Source: Agapetus fuscipes
Lineage: Eukaryota > Arthropoda > Insecta > Trichoptera > Glossosomatidae
NCBI GenBank assembly: GCA_951799405.1
Contig: OX637356.1
Location: 13,601,229 to 13,665,228 of the forward strand
Length of the DNA stretch: 64,000 nucleotides
Direction: 5' to 3'
Shown: positions 50,932 through 59,318 of the stretch, piece by piece
How positions within the stretch are numbered: position 1 is the stretch's first letter
Layout: every line of letters begins with the position of its first letter
The notes under the pieces: model-generated
Told to the model about the DNA's origin: nothing
What the model saw: the letters and a program-made list of their open reading frames with translations, nothing else
The model's database searches: none
Translations under genes and position numbers: made by a program

Positions 50932-50976
50932 ACACCTGAAGATGGGAGGTATTGCTTCTCCCGAAACCGGTAGTGT
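50932..50976 (+). ncRNA. Hammerhead-ribozyme-like motif
   Basis: ACAC (50932-50935), core CTGAAGA (50936-50942), an extra T, stem II GGGAG/CTCCC around a 9-base loop, GAA (50963-50965), palindrome ACCGGT as stem III, A at the cleavage position (GTA triplet fits NUH), then GTGT pairing fully with ACAC. All conserved core bases are present apart from the one-base insertion, so this is the best candidate here. Confidence 0.55.
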
Positions 50977-51123
50977 TTAAAAAATAATAAAAGCTCATGT
51001 GAATTGTAACAAATAAGTTTTTTTATTTTAATCTATTAAAATGAACTTTCACGAAGTAACTGCCAAAAACCTAGATAATACAAAAATATTTCAATTGATA
51101 ACTGGAAGGTGGCATTTCTTGGA

Positions 51124-51450
51124 CCGGTCCGTAGTCCAGTGGCAACACTTTGGACTCGTAAATGGAAGGTTCTGGATTTGGATCCCGGCGGAGCACAAAA
51201 AATATTCCATTTAAATTTCCAAATATGTTTTTCGCTGGATTGAACAAAATCATAAAAACCTTTACCAAAGACCGGTTACTAAAGGTCCATCCAGCCTGAC
51301 AGCAACTGGATCTTGCTTGAGTATTGAAGCTTTGTAGCGACGACTAAGCTTGTGAACACCTCTGCAGCACTACAACAAGTGTCATAGACCACTAGAGCCT
51401 CTAGAATCTAGGAAATCTCCCGCACAGAATTTCTAAAAAAAAAAAAAAAT
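51124..51450 (+). repeat. SINE-A2 with poly-A
   Basis: Head GGTCCGTAGTCCAGTGGCAA, body, and A2 end CACCTCTGCAGCACTACAAC, AGAGCCTCTAGAATCTAGG, CTCCCGCACAGAATTTCT and A-run to 51449. Confidence 0.8.
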
Positions 51451-51581
51451 GCCACCTAATACCCCAAACACCCCCAAATGCCCCAACACCCCCAATTGCC
51501 CTCAAATACCTCCAAACACCCCCAAATGCCCCAACACCCCCAATTGCCCTCAAATACTTCCAAATACCCCCAAATGCGTAA
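51451..51581. repeat. C-rich minisatellite, 48-bp unit
   Basis: ACACCCCCAAATGCCCCAAC + ACCCCCAATTGCCCTC recurs 48 bases later, with a third partial unit to 51581. The minus strand has many GGGG runs. It starts directly after the SINE-A2 poly-A. The peptide-like frames (PPNTPKCPNTPN) are by-products of the repeat. Confidence 0.7.
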
Positions 51582-52032
51582 ATAAAAGACGCGAGTTTAT
51601 GGGGGTAACCGCCGTGAAAGGACATTGTGGCCGATGAATAAGCAAAAATGGGGCGCGCAGGGGTCTGTGGCTCAGTTATCATAATATTTTAATTAGCATA
51701 TTTTCCCGCGTAATTATGCTCGTCTAGATAAATATCGACGGTTTAAAGGCGATAGGGCATAAGCGACAAACGCTAAATTGTTCAGGAGAGCCGTTTAAAT
51801 TGAAGATTTTTAAATTACTCGTATTATAACGGTCGTTAGACATTTTTTGGAATGAAATTAAACGGATTTTTCTGACCGTGTGTAAAGAGAAAAACAATTT
51901 TCTCTACGTTTTGTTGTAGTCATATCTTGAACAAACAAGTCTGCTATTTGTAAACATTCACAGACAGGGATAAATCATCCTTTATGATTTGATAAAACAA
52001 AGATTTTATCTAAAGAAAGATTTCTCATCCCT
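51582..52032. other. Unique stretch with GC-richer island
   Basis: 51590-51800 is non-repetitive (GGGGGTAACCGCCGTGAAAG, AAATGGGGCGCGCAGGGG). 51832-51850 (CGGTCGTTAGACATTTT) matches 30097. No gene supported. Confidence 0.3.
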
Positions 52033-52221
52033 CGACTCTTAAAGGAAGCAATCGAAATACACAGGCATCCCAACTTCAACAGAGATGAAAACTACGAACT
52101 TTCCAGTATATGGAGGCCAGTACTAACTTCTATGATCCATCCTTTCAATAAACGGACGGTTTCACACGAGATAATACGATATCGTCCTTCTGTACAAGTG
52201 GAGCTATTGCGACTTCTATGA
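52033..52221 (+). pseudogene. Penelope-like element C-terminal fragment
   Basis: Frame of 62 codons to TGA (52219-52221): RLLKEAIEIHRHPNFNRDE, then NYELSSIWRPVLTSM. The EAIEI...HP-x-NFNRD...LS-x-x-W-x-P block is characteristic of the C-terminal end of Penelope-like element proteins, after the GIY-YIG endonuclease. The upstream reverse transcriptase is absent, so this is a 5'-truncated, dead copy. It is followed by CTTTCACGGCCGG and the snapback region at 52290-52545. Confidence 0.65.
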
Positions 52222-52289
52222 ATGCATCACCGAAGGTCAATAAATGTACCTACAACCTTCGACCTCGAGCAAATAACAATAATTCAACA

Positions 52290-52545
52290 TTGAAGCTTTC
52301 ACGGCCGGTACTTGTTGAACAAACAACTACTTTTTTTGGGCTATGTAGCCGTGGTCTGGTTGATTAATTCTGGACAGTTTCGCCCATTGCTCCGATGGGC
52401 ATTATCAGCGGTTGGCTAGTCGCTGTGATCTTCTTACAGGATCTGTGCTCTGGAAGCAACGCTAGACTTTTAGTTGTCCGGAATCAATCAACCAGACCAT
52501 GGCTACATAGCCCGAAAAAAATAATTGTTAGTTCAACAATAATTC
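52290..52545 (-). mobile_element. Penelope-like snapback segment with hammerhead-like core
   Basis: Arms GGGCTATGTAGCCGTGGTCT + GGTTGATT (52337) and AATCAACC + AGACCATGGCTACATAGCCC (52487) fold back. On minus, CTGATAA (52407-52401), an extra T, stem II GCCCAT/ATGGGC and GAAAC lie inside the loop. Outer flanks share GTTGAACAA and TTCAACAATAATTCAACA words. Same element type as 11321-11476 (plus). Confidence 0.6.
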
Positions 52546-52809
52546 AACAGTTCGTGTTTTTTCCTTGTAGAAGATACACGTCTCCTGAGTGGAAAATTTT
52601 AAGTAAGATTGCTTTCATAACTCATTTTTGACCAAAACGTCGCTTCCTTTTAACCCTCGATACTGATGCTGCGAGGTGGGCCGGCCGCTTTGCCCAATTA
52701 TTACTATTTAATGAAGAGATCGCCCAGCTATCGCATTTTTGTGGGTTTAAAACAAAATAAACACGGCTCGGATACTGAATGTTGCTTATTTTTAAATTAT
52801 GTTTAAGTT
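52546..52809. other. Unique stretch
   Basis: 52640-52700 is GC-richer (GCTGCGAGGTGGGCCGGCCG); nothing assigned. Confidence 0.3.
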
Positions 52810-52960
52810 ACGGAAGAAGAAAATGCATGAAAAATGTGATGGATATGAATGAATTGAAAGAGGTATGTAAGGATAGGAAAAAATGGAGGTAGCTCTGCAG
52901 AGGCTCTGGCCAACTCCTAGCGGAATGGCGACAGAATTACAGTTACAGTTACCTACAGTT
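52810..52960 (+). mobile_element. LINE-Y 3' end
   Basis: RRRKCMKNVMDMNELKEV-like then CKDRKKWR and stop, CTCTGGCCAACTCCTAGCGG, and CAGAATTACAGTTACAGTTA tail. Confidence 0.7.
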
Positions 52961-53028
52961 AAATGTACTTGCAAACTAACAACAAACAAGTTAATAATAC
53001 CTATTATTAATACCAGGGCTGGAAGTCT

Positions 53029-53125
53029 CATCACCACGGTAATTCTTACCTACCGAATATCGGTAATATTTGTATGGAGACCTGTCAATCCAAGATGGCT
53101 GCAATTGAGCAGCTGATAAGTCTTT
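53029..53125 (+). repeat. MITE-A internal fragment
   Basis: CACGGTAATTCTTACCTACC, ATATCGGTAATATTTGTATG and GACCTGTCAATCCAAGATGG; terminal repeats are missing. Confidence 0.55.
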
Positions 53126-53156
53126 ATACAAATATTATCGACATCGTATTTTACCG

Positions 53157-53252
53157 AATTATTCAACCCAGCAAAGAGCATTTTTGAAAATGTAAGTACA
53201 TATTTTGTTATGCTCCGTTGGAAATCTAACTCAAAACCATATGAACTCTAGC
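53157..53252 (-). repeat. SINE-A fragment (minus)
   Basis: ATTATTCAACCCAGCAAAGA then TTATGCTCCGTTGGAA; head lost. Confidence 0.5.
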
Positions 53253-53279
53253 TCATTGAAAGACATACCGTTTTTTTTG

Positions 53280-53815
53280 CTATTGTATAGGTCTAGAGGT
53301 ACCTGGGATGTGTGGTCAACGAAAAATGGGACATGTGTCAAGAAGTCAGAAGCAGACTAGAGCAAGCCCGAAATGTCTACGCTAAAATGAGCAAATTACT
53401 TTTGTGCCGAAATTTAAGCCTTGAACTCCGGAAGCGCATAGTGAGGTGCTACGTTTTCCCAATCGCTTTGTATGGTATGGAGGGATGGACTCTCACGCAG
53501 GCACTGGAGAGACGTATTGGAGCATTCGAGATGTGTCTATACCGAAAAATGCTTCGGATCTCTTGGCGTGATCGAGTCACCAATGAAGAAATCCTTCAAC
53601 GAATGCGCACTACAAAGGAGCTCCTGCCTACCATTAAGCAGAGAAAGCTAATGTACTTCGGTCACATTATGAGAAATGAGAAGTACCGTCTTCTTCATCT
53701 TATCATTCAGGGTAAGATTGAGGGGAGAAGATCTCAGGGACGCCGAAGGACATCGTGGCTGATGACAGGATGATGATCGCCGATCTTCGTTAGAAGTGGC
53801 ACAAGAAGAAGAAGA
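53280..53815 (+). mobile_element. RTE-like LINE C-terminus with (GAA)n tail
   Basis: Frame 53312-53773 reads EKWDMCQEVRSRLEQARNVY, LSLELRKRIVRCYVFPIALY, GMEGWTLTQALERRIGAFEM, then RKLMYFGHIMRNEKYRLLHL and GRRSQGRRRTSWL: an RTE-clade thumb/C-terminal region, open for 153 codons. The 3' end GATCTTCGTTAGAAGTGGC plus (GAA)n reaches 53815. 5'-truncated. Distinct from the RTE at 4585, which has an ATG-type tail. Confidence 0.8.
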
Positions 53816-54200
53816 ATAGGTCTAGAAGTCAGTTTTCTATAAAACTTTAGTGGCTTGAATGTCATACAAAACCTTTGGATTGTATTCCACAAGCAATAAA
53901 TAATTGCATTTCTACGGTCTCCACAGATAACCAAAAAAATATCTTCCACTCTATATTATGTTTGTTATGGAACTGATAAAGTTGGCATTAATAAACATTT
54001 GTGAAAGAAATTCCAGAGAAGGGCACTCGGAAGGGAAAAACTTTTCCTAGCAAAGGGGAGATAGAGCGACCAGCTACTCTCAAAGGTAGCAAACCTTCAA
54101 CTGCGCAAACTAGCCAATTGGCAGAGACGTATTTATAGAGACTGTTTGTGTGGAATTGAAAATCAAAACACATTTGATATACGATTCATACTGTAAGGGC
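53816..54200. other. Unassigned stretch
   Basis: No repeat family recognised; 54000-54130 is GC-richer (AGAGAAGGGCACTCGGAAGG) without a credible frame. Confidence 0.3.
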
Positions 54201-54201
54201 C

Positions 54202-54683
54202 GGTCCGTAGTTCAGTGGTAGCACTTCAGACTCTGAATGGAAGATTGTTGGTTCGAATCCCGGCGGAGCACAAAAAATATACCATTTATATTTTGAAATT
54301 TGCTCTTCGCTGGGTTACAAAAATCATAAACTTTTACCAATGACCGGTCACCAAAGGTCCATCCAGGGTTATAGCAACTGGGTCTTGCTTGAGAATTAGC
54401 GTTTTGTAGCAACGACGACCAAGCTTGTAAAAAGATCGATAGCCCTAATGGTAGAATACTTGCATTCCGTGCCGAAAGCAAGGGTTCGATCTCAAGGTTT
54501 ACTCAGCCTTCACAAGAAATGAGAGTCAGCTCACCCGGGAGCTGGAAAACCCCCCCTTCTACTGAAAGTGGTAGGGGTGAGGCCGGCCCCCTTACCCGTA
54601 AAAATAAATAGGTCCCGAATCGCCACATGCGACACCTTTGGGTATAACGCAGGCAAGAAGTTACACTATATGTGTAGCTCAAT
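54202..54683 (+). repeat. Heterodimeric SINE (A + B), deleted-B subfamily
   Basis: A unit 54202-54430, B unit from 54434 (GATCGATAGCCCTAATGG) with the same internal deletion (AGGGTTCGATCTCAAGG to TTTACTCAGCC) and CAGGCAAGAAG as 7034-7526. Confidence 0.8.
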
Positions 54684-54706
54684 CAGATCTTCTCTACGAT
54701 TAATAT

Positions 54707-55060
54707 TGTTACGAATGTATTGGTTCATGCCTGTGTGTTTTTATGATTGTGTGTGTGTTGACGGAAGTGTTTGACACTTTGAACTATTGGTACTTCTGGT
54801 ACCCTCTAGAAACATCCATTCAAGAGGCATCTCGTATGGTCTGGAACATGCGAGCTTGGGCCATTAGTTATGTATAAATACGGGCGGGGTGGTTCTGTTA
54901 AGCTTCAGTAGCCATTTAATACCCGAGCTGAGAAGCTGCCAATATAGAAGTGAACGAAATTGGCTAAAATATTTGAGTAAAACATAAAAATGATTTAAAG
55001 TTGTCTAGAAATGTGTATTTTCTTACAATAAATAATTGAATTTCACTGCGTGACCCACCA
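54707..55060 (+). mobile_element. LTR, 5' boundary clear, 3' boundary unsure
   Basis: Starts TGTTACGAATGT; contains GAAGTGTTTGACACTTTGAA, TTCTGGTACCC, TATAAATACGGGCGGGG (TATA at 54873) and AAGCTTCAGTAGCC; TTACAATAAATAATTG near 55025 is a plausible end region. Relatives: 29110-29300 (minus) and 23485-23590. Confidence 0.55.
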
Positions 55061-55555
55061 AACCCTAAAGAACATATTTGTTTCATTGGTAGATTGGTAC
55101 TCGTGTGTACACAGTTCAATGATCCGAAGTATATTTTTATTAACACCCTTGTCTTCCAATAAGTTAAAACAATCGACGCTCTACCGTACCATACTTCGCA
55201 AAGTATAGCATTGATACTATGACAAGTACTGTTCTTAGGTAAGAGTGTTTTTCGTACACGGATTTTCCTTTGAAGGTTTCGGTGCGGAATTTTCCGCAGG
55301 TGAAATTAACGAAGGGGCTAATGAATGGCGCCTGAATATTAAGAAATGTTTTGACGATTACTGAAATGAAATAATTAACAACTTTGAGAAAGGGCTGAGA
55401 TGCTGGGGGAATAATCTAGAACGTTGTTGTGCAATGGAGTTGTAAATTTTGGATAATTGTGAGCAACGATTGGGCAATATTTGAAATTTGCAAATGCTTT
55501 CAAAATGAATATTAGGTAATAGGTTGTATGGTATAACAGAAATTTCTCAACTGGT
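55061..55555. other. Unique stretch
   Basis: 55270-55350 is non-repetitive and GC-richer (AATTTTCCGCAGGTG, GAAGGGGCTAATGAATGGCG). Nothing assigned. Confidence 0.3.
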
Positions 55556-55576
55556 TCCTTGACTCATAGAATGGTA

Positions 55577-56220
55577 TTTTTTTTCTTTAAGTAATCCGGT
55601 GTGGAAGATTCTCTAGATTTCAGAGACTCTAGGGGTCTATGATACTTGTTTTAGTGCTGCAGAAGTGTTGTTCACGAGCTTGATCGTCGCTACAAAGCGC
55701 TAATACTCAAGCAAGATCTACGCAATTAAGCTACACATAAAGTGTAACTTCTTGCCGCGTTATCCCCGAAGAGATCTTGCGAGTGAGCCTATATTTTTTT
55801 AGAAGTAAAGCGGCTGGCCTTACGCTAAACACTAAAGTGGAGAAGGGGGTTTCTCAGCTTCCGAGGGGGCTGGTACTCATTTATTGTGAAGGCTGAGTAA
55901 ACCTTGTCGGTGTATTTTATTGAAGGTTTGAAATAAACACCGATACGGGAAATCATTTCTAATACCCTCGGCGGGACTTGAACCCGAGTTCTCGGCATAG
56001 AATGTACTCTACCAACTGAGCTATCGACTGGACTAGTTTCTGTAAGATTGGATGGATCTTTTGTGACCGGTCTTTGGTAAAGTTTTTATGAATTTTTCAA
56101 CCCAGCGAAGAGCAAATTTGAAAATATAGTTGCTATATTTGTTGTGCTCTGCCGGGGTTCGAACCCACAACCTACCATTAACGAATTCGAAGTGTTGCCA
56201 CTGGACTATGGACCAGTATG
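55577..56220 (-). repeat. SINE-A2 (minus) interrupted by SINE-B (minus)
   Basis: 55577-55722 carries the A2 end (TCTCTAGATTTCAGAGACTC, CTACAAAGCGCTAATACTC) and 56037-56220 the body and head (TTTTTCAACCCAGCGAAGAG, GGGTTCGAACCCACAACC). SINE-B fills 55723-56035. A LINE-X scrap (TTCCTTGACTCATAG) precedes at 55556. Confidence 0.75.
55723..56035 (-). repeat. SINE-B nested in SINE-A2 (minus)
   Basis: CGCAATTAAGCTACACATAA to CTCTACCAACTGAGCTATCG; GGGACTTGAACCCGAG replaces the usual B-box complement. Confidence 0.75.
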
Positions 56221-56650
56221 AGGTATACCACCAAAAATAAACAAAAATGGTTCACTTTGCAAATGTCATCACAGTTACTGGAATATCTTAACTGTACTTG
56301 CCGTGTTATTTCAGAGACTGTCGAAAGGAACAGATTTATTTTCTCAGTTTAGATGGCTAGTGTTACGTAAACATATTAACATAAAAATATTTTACCACTT
56401 CCTTGACTCATACTGTTCACGCTTACACATGCTGTCAGTGTAAATACAAAATAAACCAAACCTCAAATTAACGTAAACCTTGCAACTCATGCAGCTTTTC
56501 CCTGTAACTGGAGTAGGTAATATTGGCAAAGTGATCAATTTTTATAAAGTATAAGTGGTCAGTCTGATATGGCAAAAATGATTCACTTTGCTTATGTCAC
56601 CCCTAGCTTAAAGAATTTCGCTAAGAGTTGCATGGATTATGTTAACTATT
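56219..56650. repeat. Three LINE-X fragments in mixed orientation
   Basis: 56219-56282 (+), 56415-56570 (-; CATCTGCAGCTTTTCCCTG-like with degraded hairpin) and 56571-56650 (+; TTCACTTTGCTTATGTCACC). All much diverged. Confidence 0.5.
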
Positions 56651-57165
56651 TGAAATATTGTAATGAATTGTCTTTATTCAAATCTGAACCAGACAAAAAA
56701 ATACTTTACAAAAATTTAAAAAATAATTAAATACAATAATAATTTAAGAGAATATCAAAATACAAAAATTGAGGCATTTTAAATCACAAGACAGACAAAA
56801 ACCAAGGGTTTTAAAATATCATGATGCCTTTACGGTAATTGCAAGAGAGTTTTCCTTCTTGAAGAAAATTATTCTAGTTATTTCAAAACCCGGCAGAAAA
56901 CAAATTTGCCTTATTTTAGCAATGCCCAGCATTTATGTTCAAAAAACACTACTCCAAGTTTGCGTTAACTCCCCACGATCACTTAAAAAGTTTTTTTTAT
57001 GAAAACTAAATCACTCAATAGGGGTGCTGTTGTATATTTGATACATTTTCCTATTTACGCGATGTAAAAGAATTCACGCAATGCTTTATACTCGAGGTGC
57101 AAAACAGTGTTGTTGGCCAAAACATTAATTAAGCAAAATAAATTTAAAAGTCATCCACTTCTCGT
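56651..57165. other. Unique AT-rich stretch
   Basis: A 77-codon frame at 56769 is AT-rich and lacks any domain. Nothing supported. Confidence 0.35.
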
Positions 57166-57167
57166 CT

Positions 57168-57575
57168 TATTAGTGCTTGTTTGTCTTATCTTCAACAGAG
57201 GTAATTTCACATGAGCAATGTTTGTATGTGTACTGGACCAATGTGTCTTATGAAAACTGGAAATCAATTTTAAAAAATATCTAAAACAACTCTCACTTTA
57301 TCGTATTTTTCTTAGCTCAGATCGTGTAGATTTTTTTAAAGAAATCCTGTGCGGGAGACTCCCTAGGTTCTAGAGACTCTAGGGGTCTATGACACTTGCT
57401 GTAGTGCCGCAGAGGTGTACGCGAGCTTGGTCGTCACTACAAAGTCCCAATACAAAGCAAGACACAGTTGATGTAAGGCTGGATGGACCTTGAATGAATG
57501 TGATTCTTAAGACAATTTCTTTGAAAGGTCATCTTTGAATCAAATGGCAAATAAGCTAAACAAGCACTCGGATGA
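57168..57575 (+). mobile_element. MITE-B variant split by SINE-A2
   Basis: TTAGTGCTTGTTTGTCTTAT left end, CACATGAGCAATGTTTGTAT, then the insertion 57331-57492, then TGAATGTGATTCTTAAGACA and the right end AAACAAGCACTCGGA. Confidence 0.7.
57331..57492 (-). repeat. SINE-A2 (minus), 5'-truncated, nested
   Basis: TAAAGAAATCCTGTGCGGGA to AAGGCTGGATGGACCTT; only the A2 3' half inserted. Confidence 0.7.
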
Positions 57576-57904
57576 CGTTGTGTCTCGTTAAAGAAATGTG
57601 CGAATATCTGCTGTTCCCCTAGTATTAAATATTTGCATTAAATCCCTTCGATCGTGTAAATTGAAAATGTATGAAAAATACAACAGCACCCCAAATGAGT
57701 GATGTAGTTTTAATACATTATTTAGATTTACGCAATCGAGGGGAGTTTACGAAAATTTGTTTACTTGGGGTATTATTTTGTTTGTAAACTATGCTTCCAC
57801 AATATTCTTATTCATTTTCTTACGCAGTTTTCTGTATTTTCACAAAACGGGGAAGTAAATATTTACAAGGGAATTTAAGCAAAAAAATAATTAAAAAAAA
57901 TAAT
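57576..57904. other. Unique stretch
   Basis: Nothing recognised. Confidence 0.35.
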
Positions 57905-58198
57905 AAATTAGGCTGATTTATTTGGTGAGCGCTGTTTTTGTTTGTATCACACCTCAAGAGCCCTCTGCGAGCTTGGTCGTCGCTGTAGAAAGCGCCAATT
58001 CTCAAGCAAGACCCAGTTGTTGTAAGGCTGGATGGACCTTTTGATGACCGGTCTTTGGTAAAGGTTTATGAATTTTTCAACCCAGCGAAGAGCAAATTTG
58101 AAAATATAAATGGTATATTTTTTGTGCTCCGCCGGGATTCGAACCCACGACCTTCCAGTTACGAGTCCGAAGTGTTACCACCTGGACTACGGACCGGT
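57905..58198 (-). repeat. SINE-A1, full length (minus)
   Basis: The best-preserved SINE-A1: TAAATTAGGCTGATTTATTT end, CAGCAACTGGG-type body (here CAGTTGTTGTAAGGC), B-box complement GGGATTCGAACCCACGACC, head complement GGACTACGGACCGGT. Confidence 0.9.
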
Positions 58199-58234
58199 CA
58201 AAATTGTAAATAGCGTATAAATTTCAGCTGTTCT

Positions 58235-58770
58235 ATTTGTAATCTAAGTTGCAAAAATATAAACCCATTTAAATTCATATTAAATGCGTGTCCACAAACA
58301 GACACTTTCGCTTACAAATGCTGCATGTGTATTTAAAATTAAAAAAAACAAACCTCAAATAAATATAGCCCCATTAATTGATGAGGCATTCACTTTGTAA
58401 TCTTTAATTTTTAAAACATTAAACTTAAAAATCAAAAACAATTTGTATATATCCATCATCAGGTACAAAATATATATTTTGATGGAAACATTGTTTCCGA
58501 AACCGGTCATACATTAGTAAATTTGGCGCGCTCCGTAAGCATATAATACAAATTATTTTTTTTTCAATTTATAATTTTTGGATGAAATTTTTCAAGCAAA
58601 ACACTGTTTATTTTTTTTGATTTTTTTATTTTTGATTTTTAAATGTAATATTTTAAATATAGCCCCTTCAACTTTTGCTACCCTTCCCTGAAATAGGGAT
58701 GATATCGGCAAAATACAACTTTTTTTATAGTATGGATGGTCAGCCTCATACCAACCTTTAAGTCAAAGGA
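58235..58770 (-). repeat. LINE-X 3' UTR (minus) split by a Penelope-like insertion
   Basis: 58235-58372 (AATCTAAGTTGCAAAAATAT ... AATATAGCCCC) and 58655-58770 (CCTTCCCTGAAATAGGG ... CATACCAACCTTTAAGTC) make one copy. Confidence 0.7.
58361..58666. mobile_element. Penelope-like insertion with 12-bp target duplication
   Basis: AAATATAGCCCC at 58361-58372 and 58655-58666; 282 bases inserted in LINE-X. The insert has an inverted pair of truncated hammerhead-like halves: on minus CCTGATGATGG (about 58464-58454), on plus TGATGGAAACATTGTTTCCG + AAACCGGTC (58474-58503), with stem II GGAAAC/GTTTCC, GAA and palindrome ACCGGT. Confidence 0.7.
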
Positions 58771-58898
58771 TTCTAGGGTCAAGGGATAGCATTTTATAAC
58801 GGTACCTATATCTCTTATCCAAACGAAGTACAAAATAATGAGGATATTTATTTTTTAATTTTAACAGAATTAATCTTTTTTCGATGGCACTGAAAATT

Positions 58899-58985
58899 CG
58901 TACGGTGTTATTCTCAAGCACCAAATCCATGCCTCACCCATAGCCTGCAATGAATTTTCCATACCAAAAATCGATGGTCCGTGGA
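58899..58985 (+). repeat. Dispersed repeat R1
   Basis: CGGTGTTATTCTCAAGCACC then AAATCCATGCCTCACCC; diverged third copy of R1. Confidence 0.45.
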
Positions 58986-59057
58986 TCAGCTACGTAGCTT
59001 TCTAGTTTGTGTGTCTGCCTCTAGTAATAATCCATTATGGAAGTGTGTGGAACAATC

Positions 59058-59318
59058 TAATCTTAATATTAATCTAAGCTGCAAAGATATGTATCATTTG
59101 AGATTCATATTAAATGCATTCCCACAAGCAGACACGCATAATTTCGCGCTCACACATGCCGCATGTGGACCTACAATGTAAAAAAAACGCAATATCAAAT
59201 GAACATAAGCCCTGCAATTCTTGCCGACCTTCCCTGAAACAGGGGTGGCATTGGCAAAGTGAACCATTTTTACAGTATGGGTGGTCAGCCGCATACCAAC
59301 CTATAAGTCAAGAAACAT
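59058..59318 (-). repeat. LINE-X 3' UTR copy (minus)
   Basis: CTAAGCTGCAAAGATATGTA to AACCTATAAGTCAAG; hairpin intact. Nearly the same sequence as 60411-60645, with the shared variant GGGGTGGCATTGG. Confidence 0.8.

Larger units (their letters stand above)
50782..51037. mobile_element. 113-bp perfect inverted repeat with 30-base loop
   Basis: Left arm 50782-50894 and right arm 50925-51037 match base for base by eye. Each arm holds one hammerhead-like motif, in opposite orientations (50843-50887 minus, 50932-50976 plus). Identity of arms implies very recent formation or gene conversion. Flanks show AATATTTCAAT-like words on both sides (50774, 51086), not a clean duplication. Confidence 0.8.

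Noticed and set aside
50782..51037. CRISPR-like or terminator hairpin
   Set aside because: A single long palindrome, not regularly spaced repeats; all other context is eukaryotic.
51449..51637. Proline-rich secreted peptide (PPNTPNTPK repeats)
   Set aside because: Frame is produced by the 48-bp minisatellite and is open on both strands; no signal peptide or flanking gene structure.
54707..55060. Full-length LTR retrotransposon
   Set aside because: No primer-binding site, gag/pol frame or second LTR downstream; only one LTR with an unsure 3' end.
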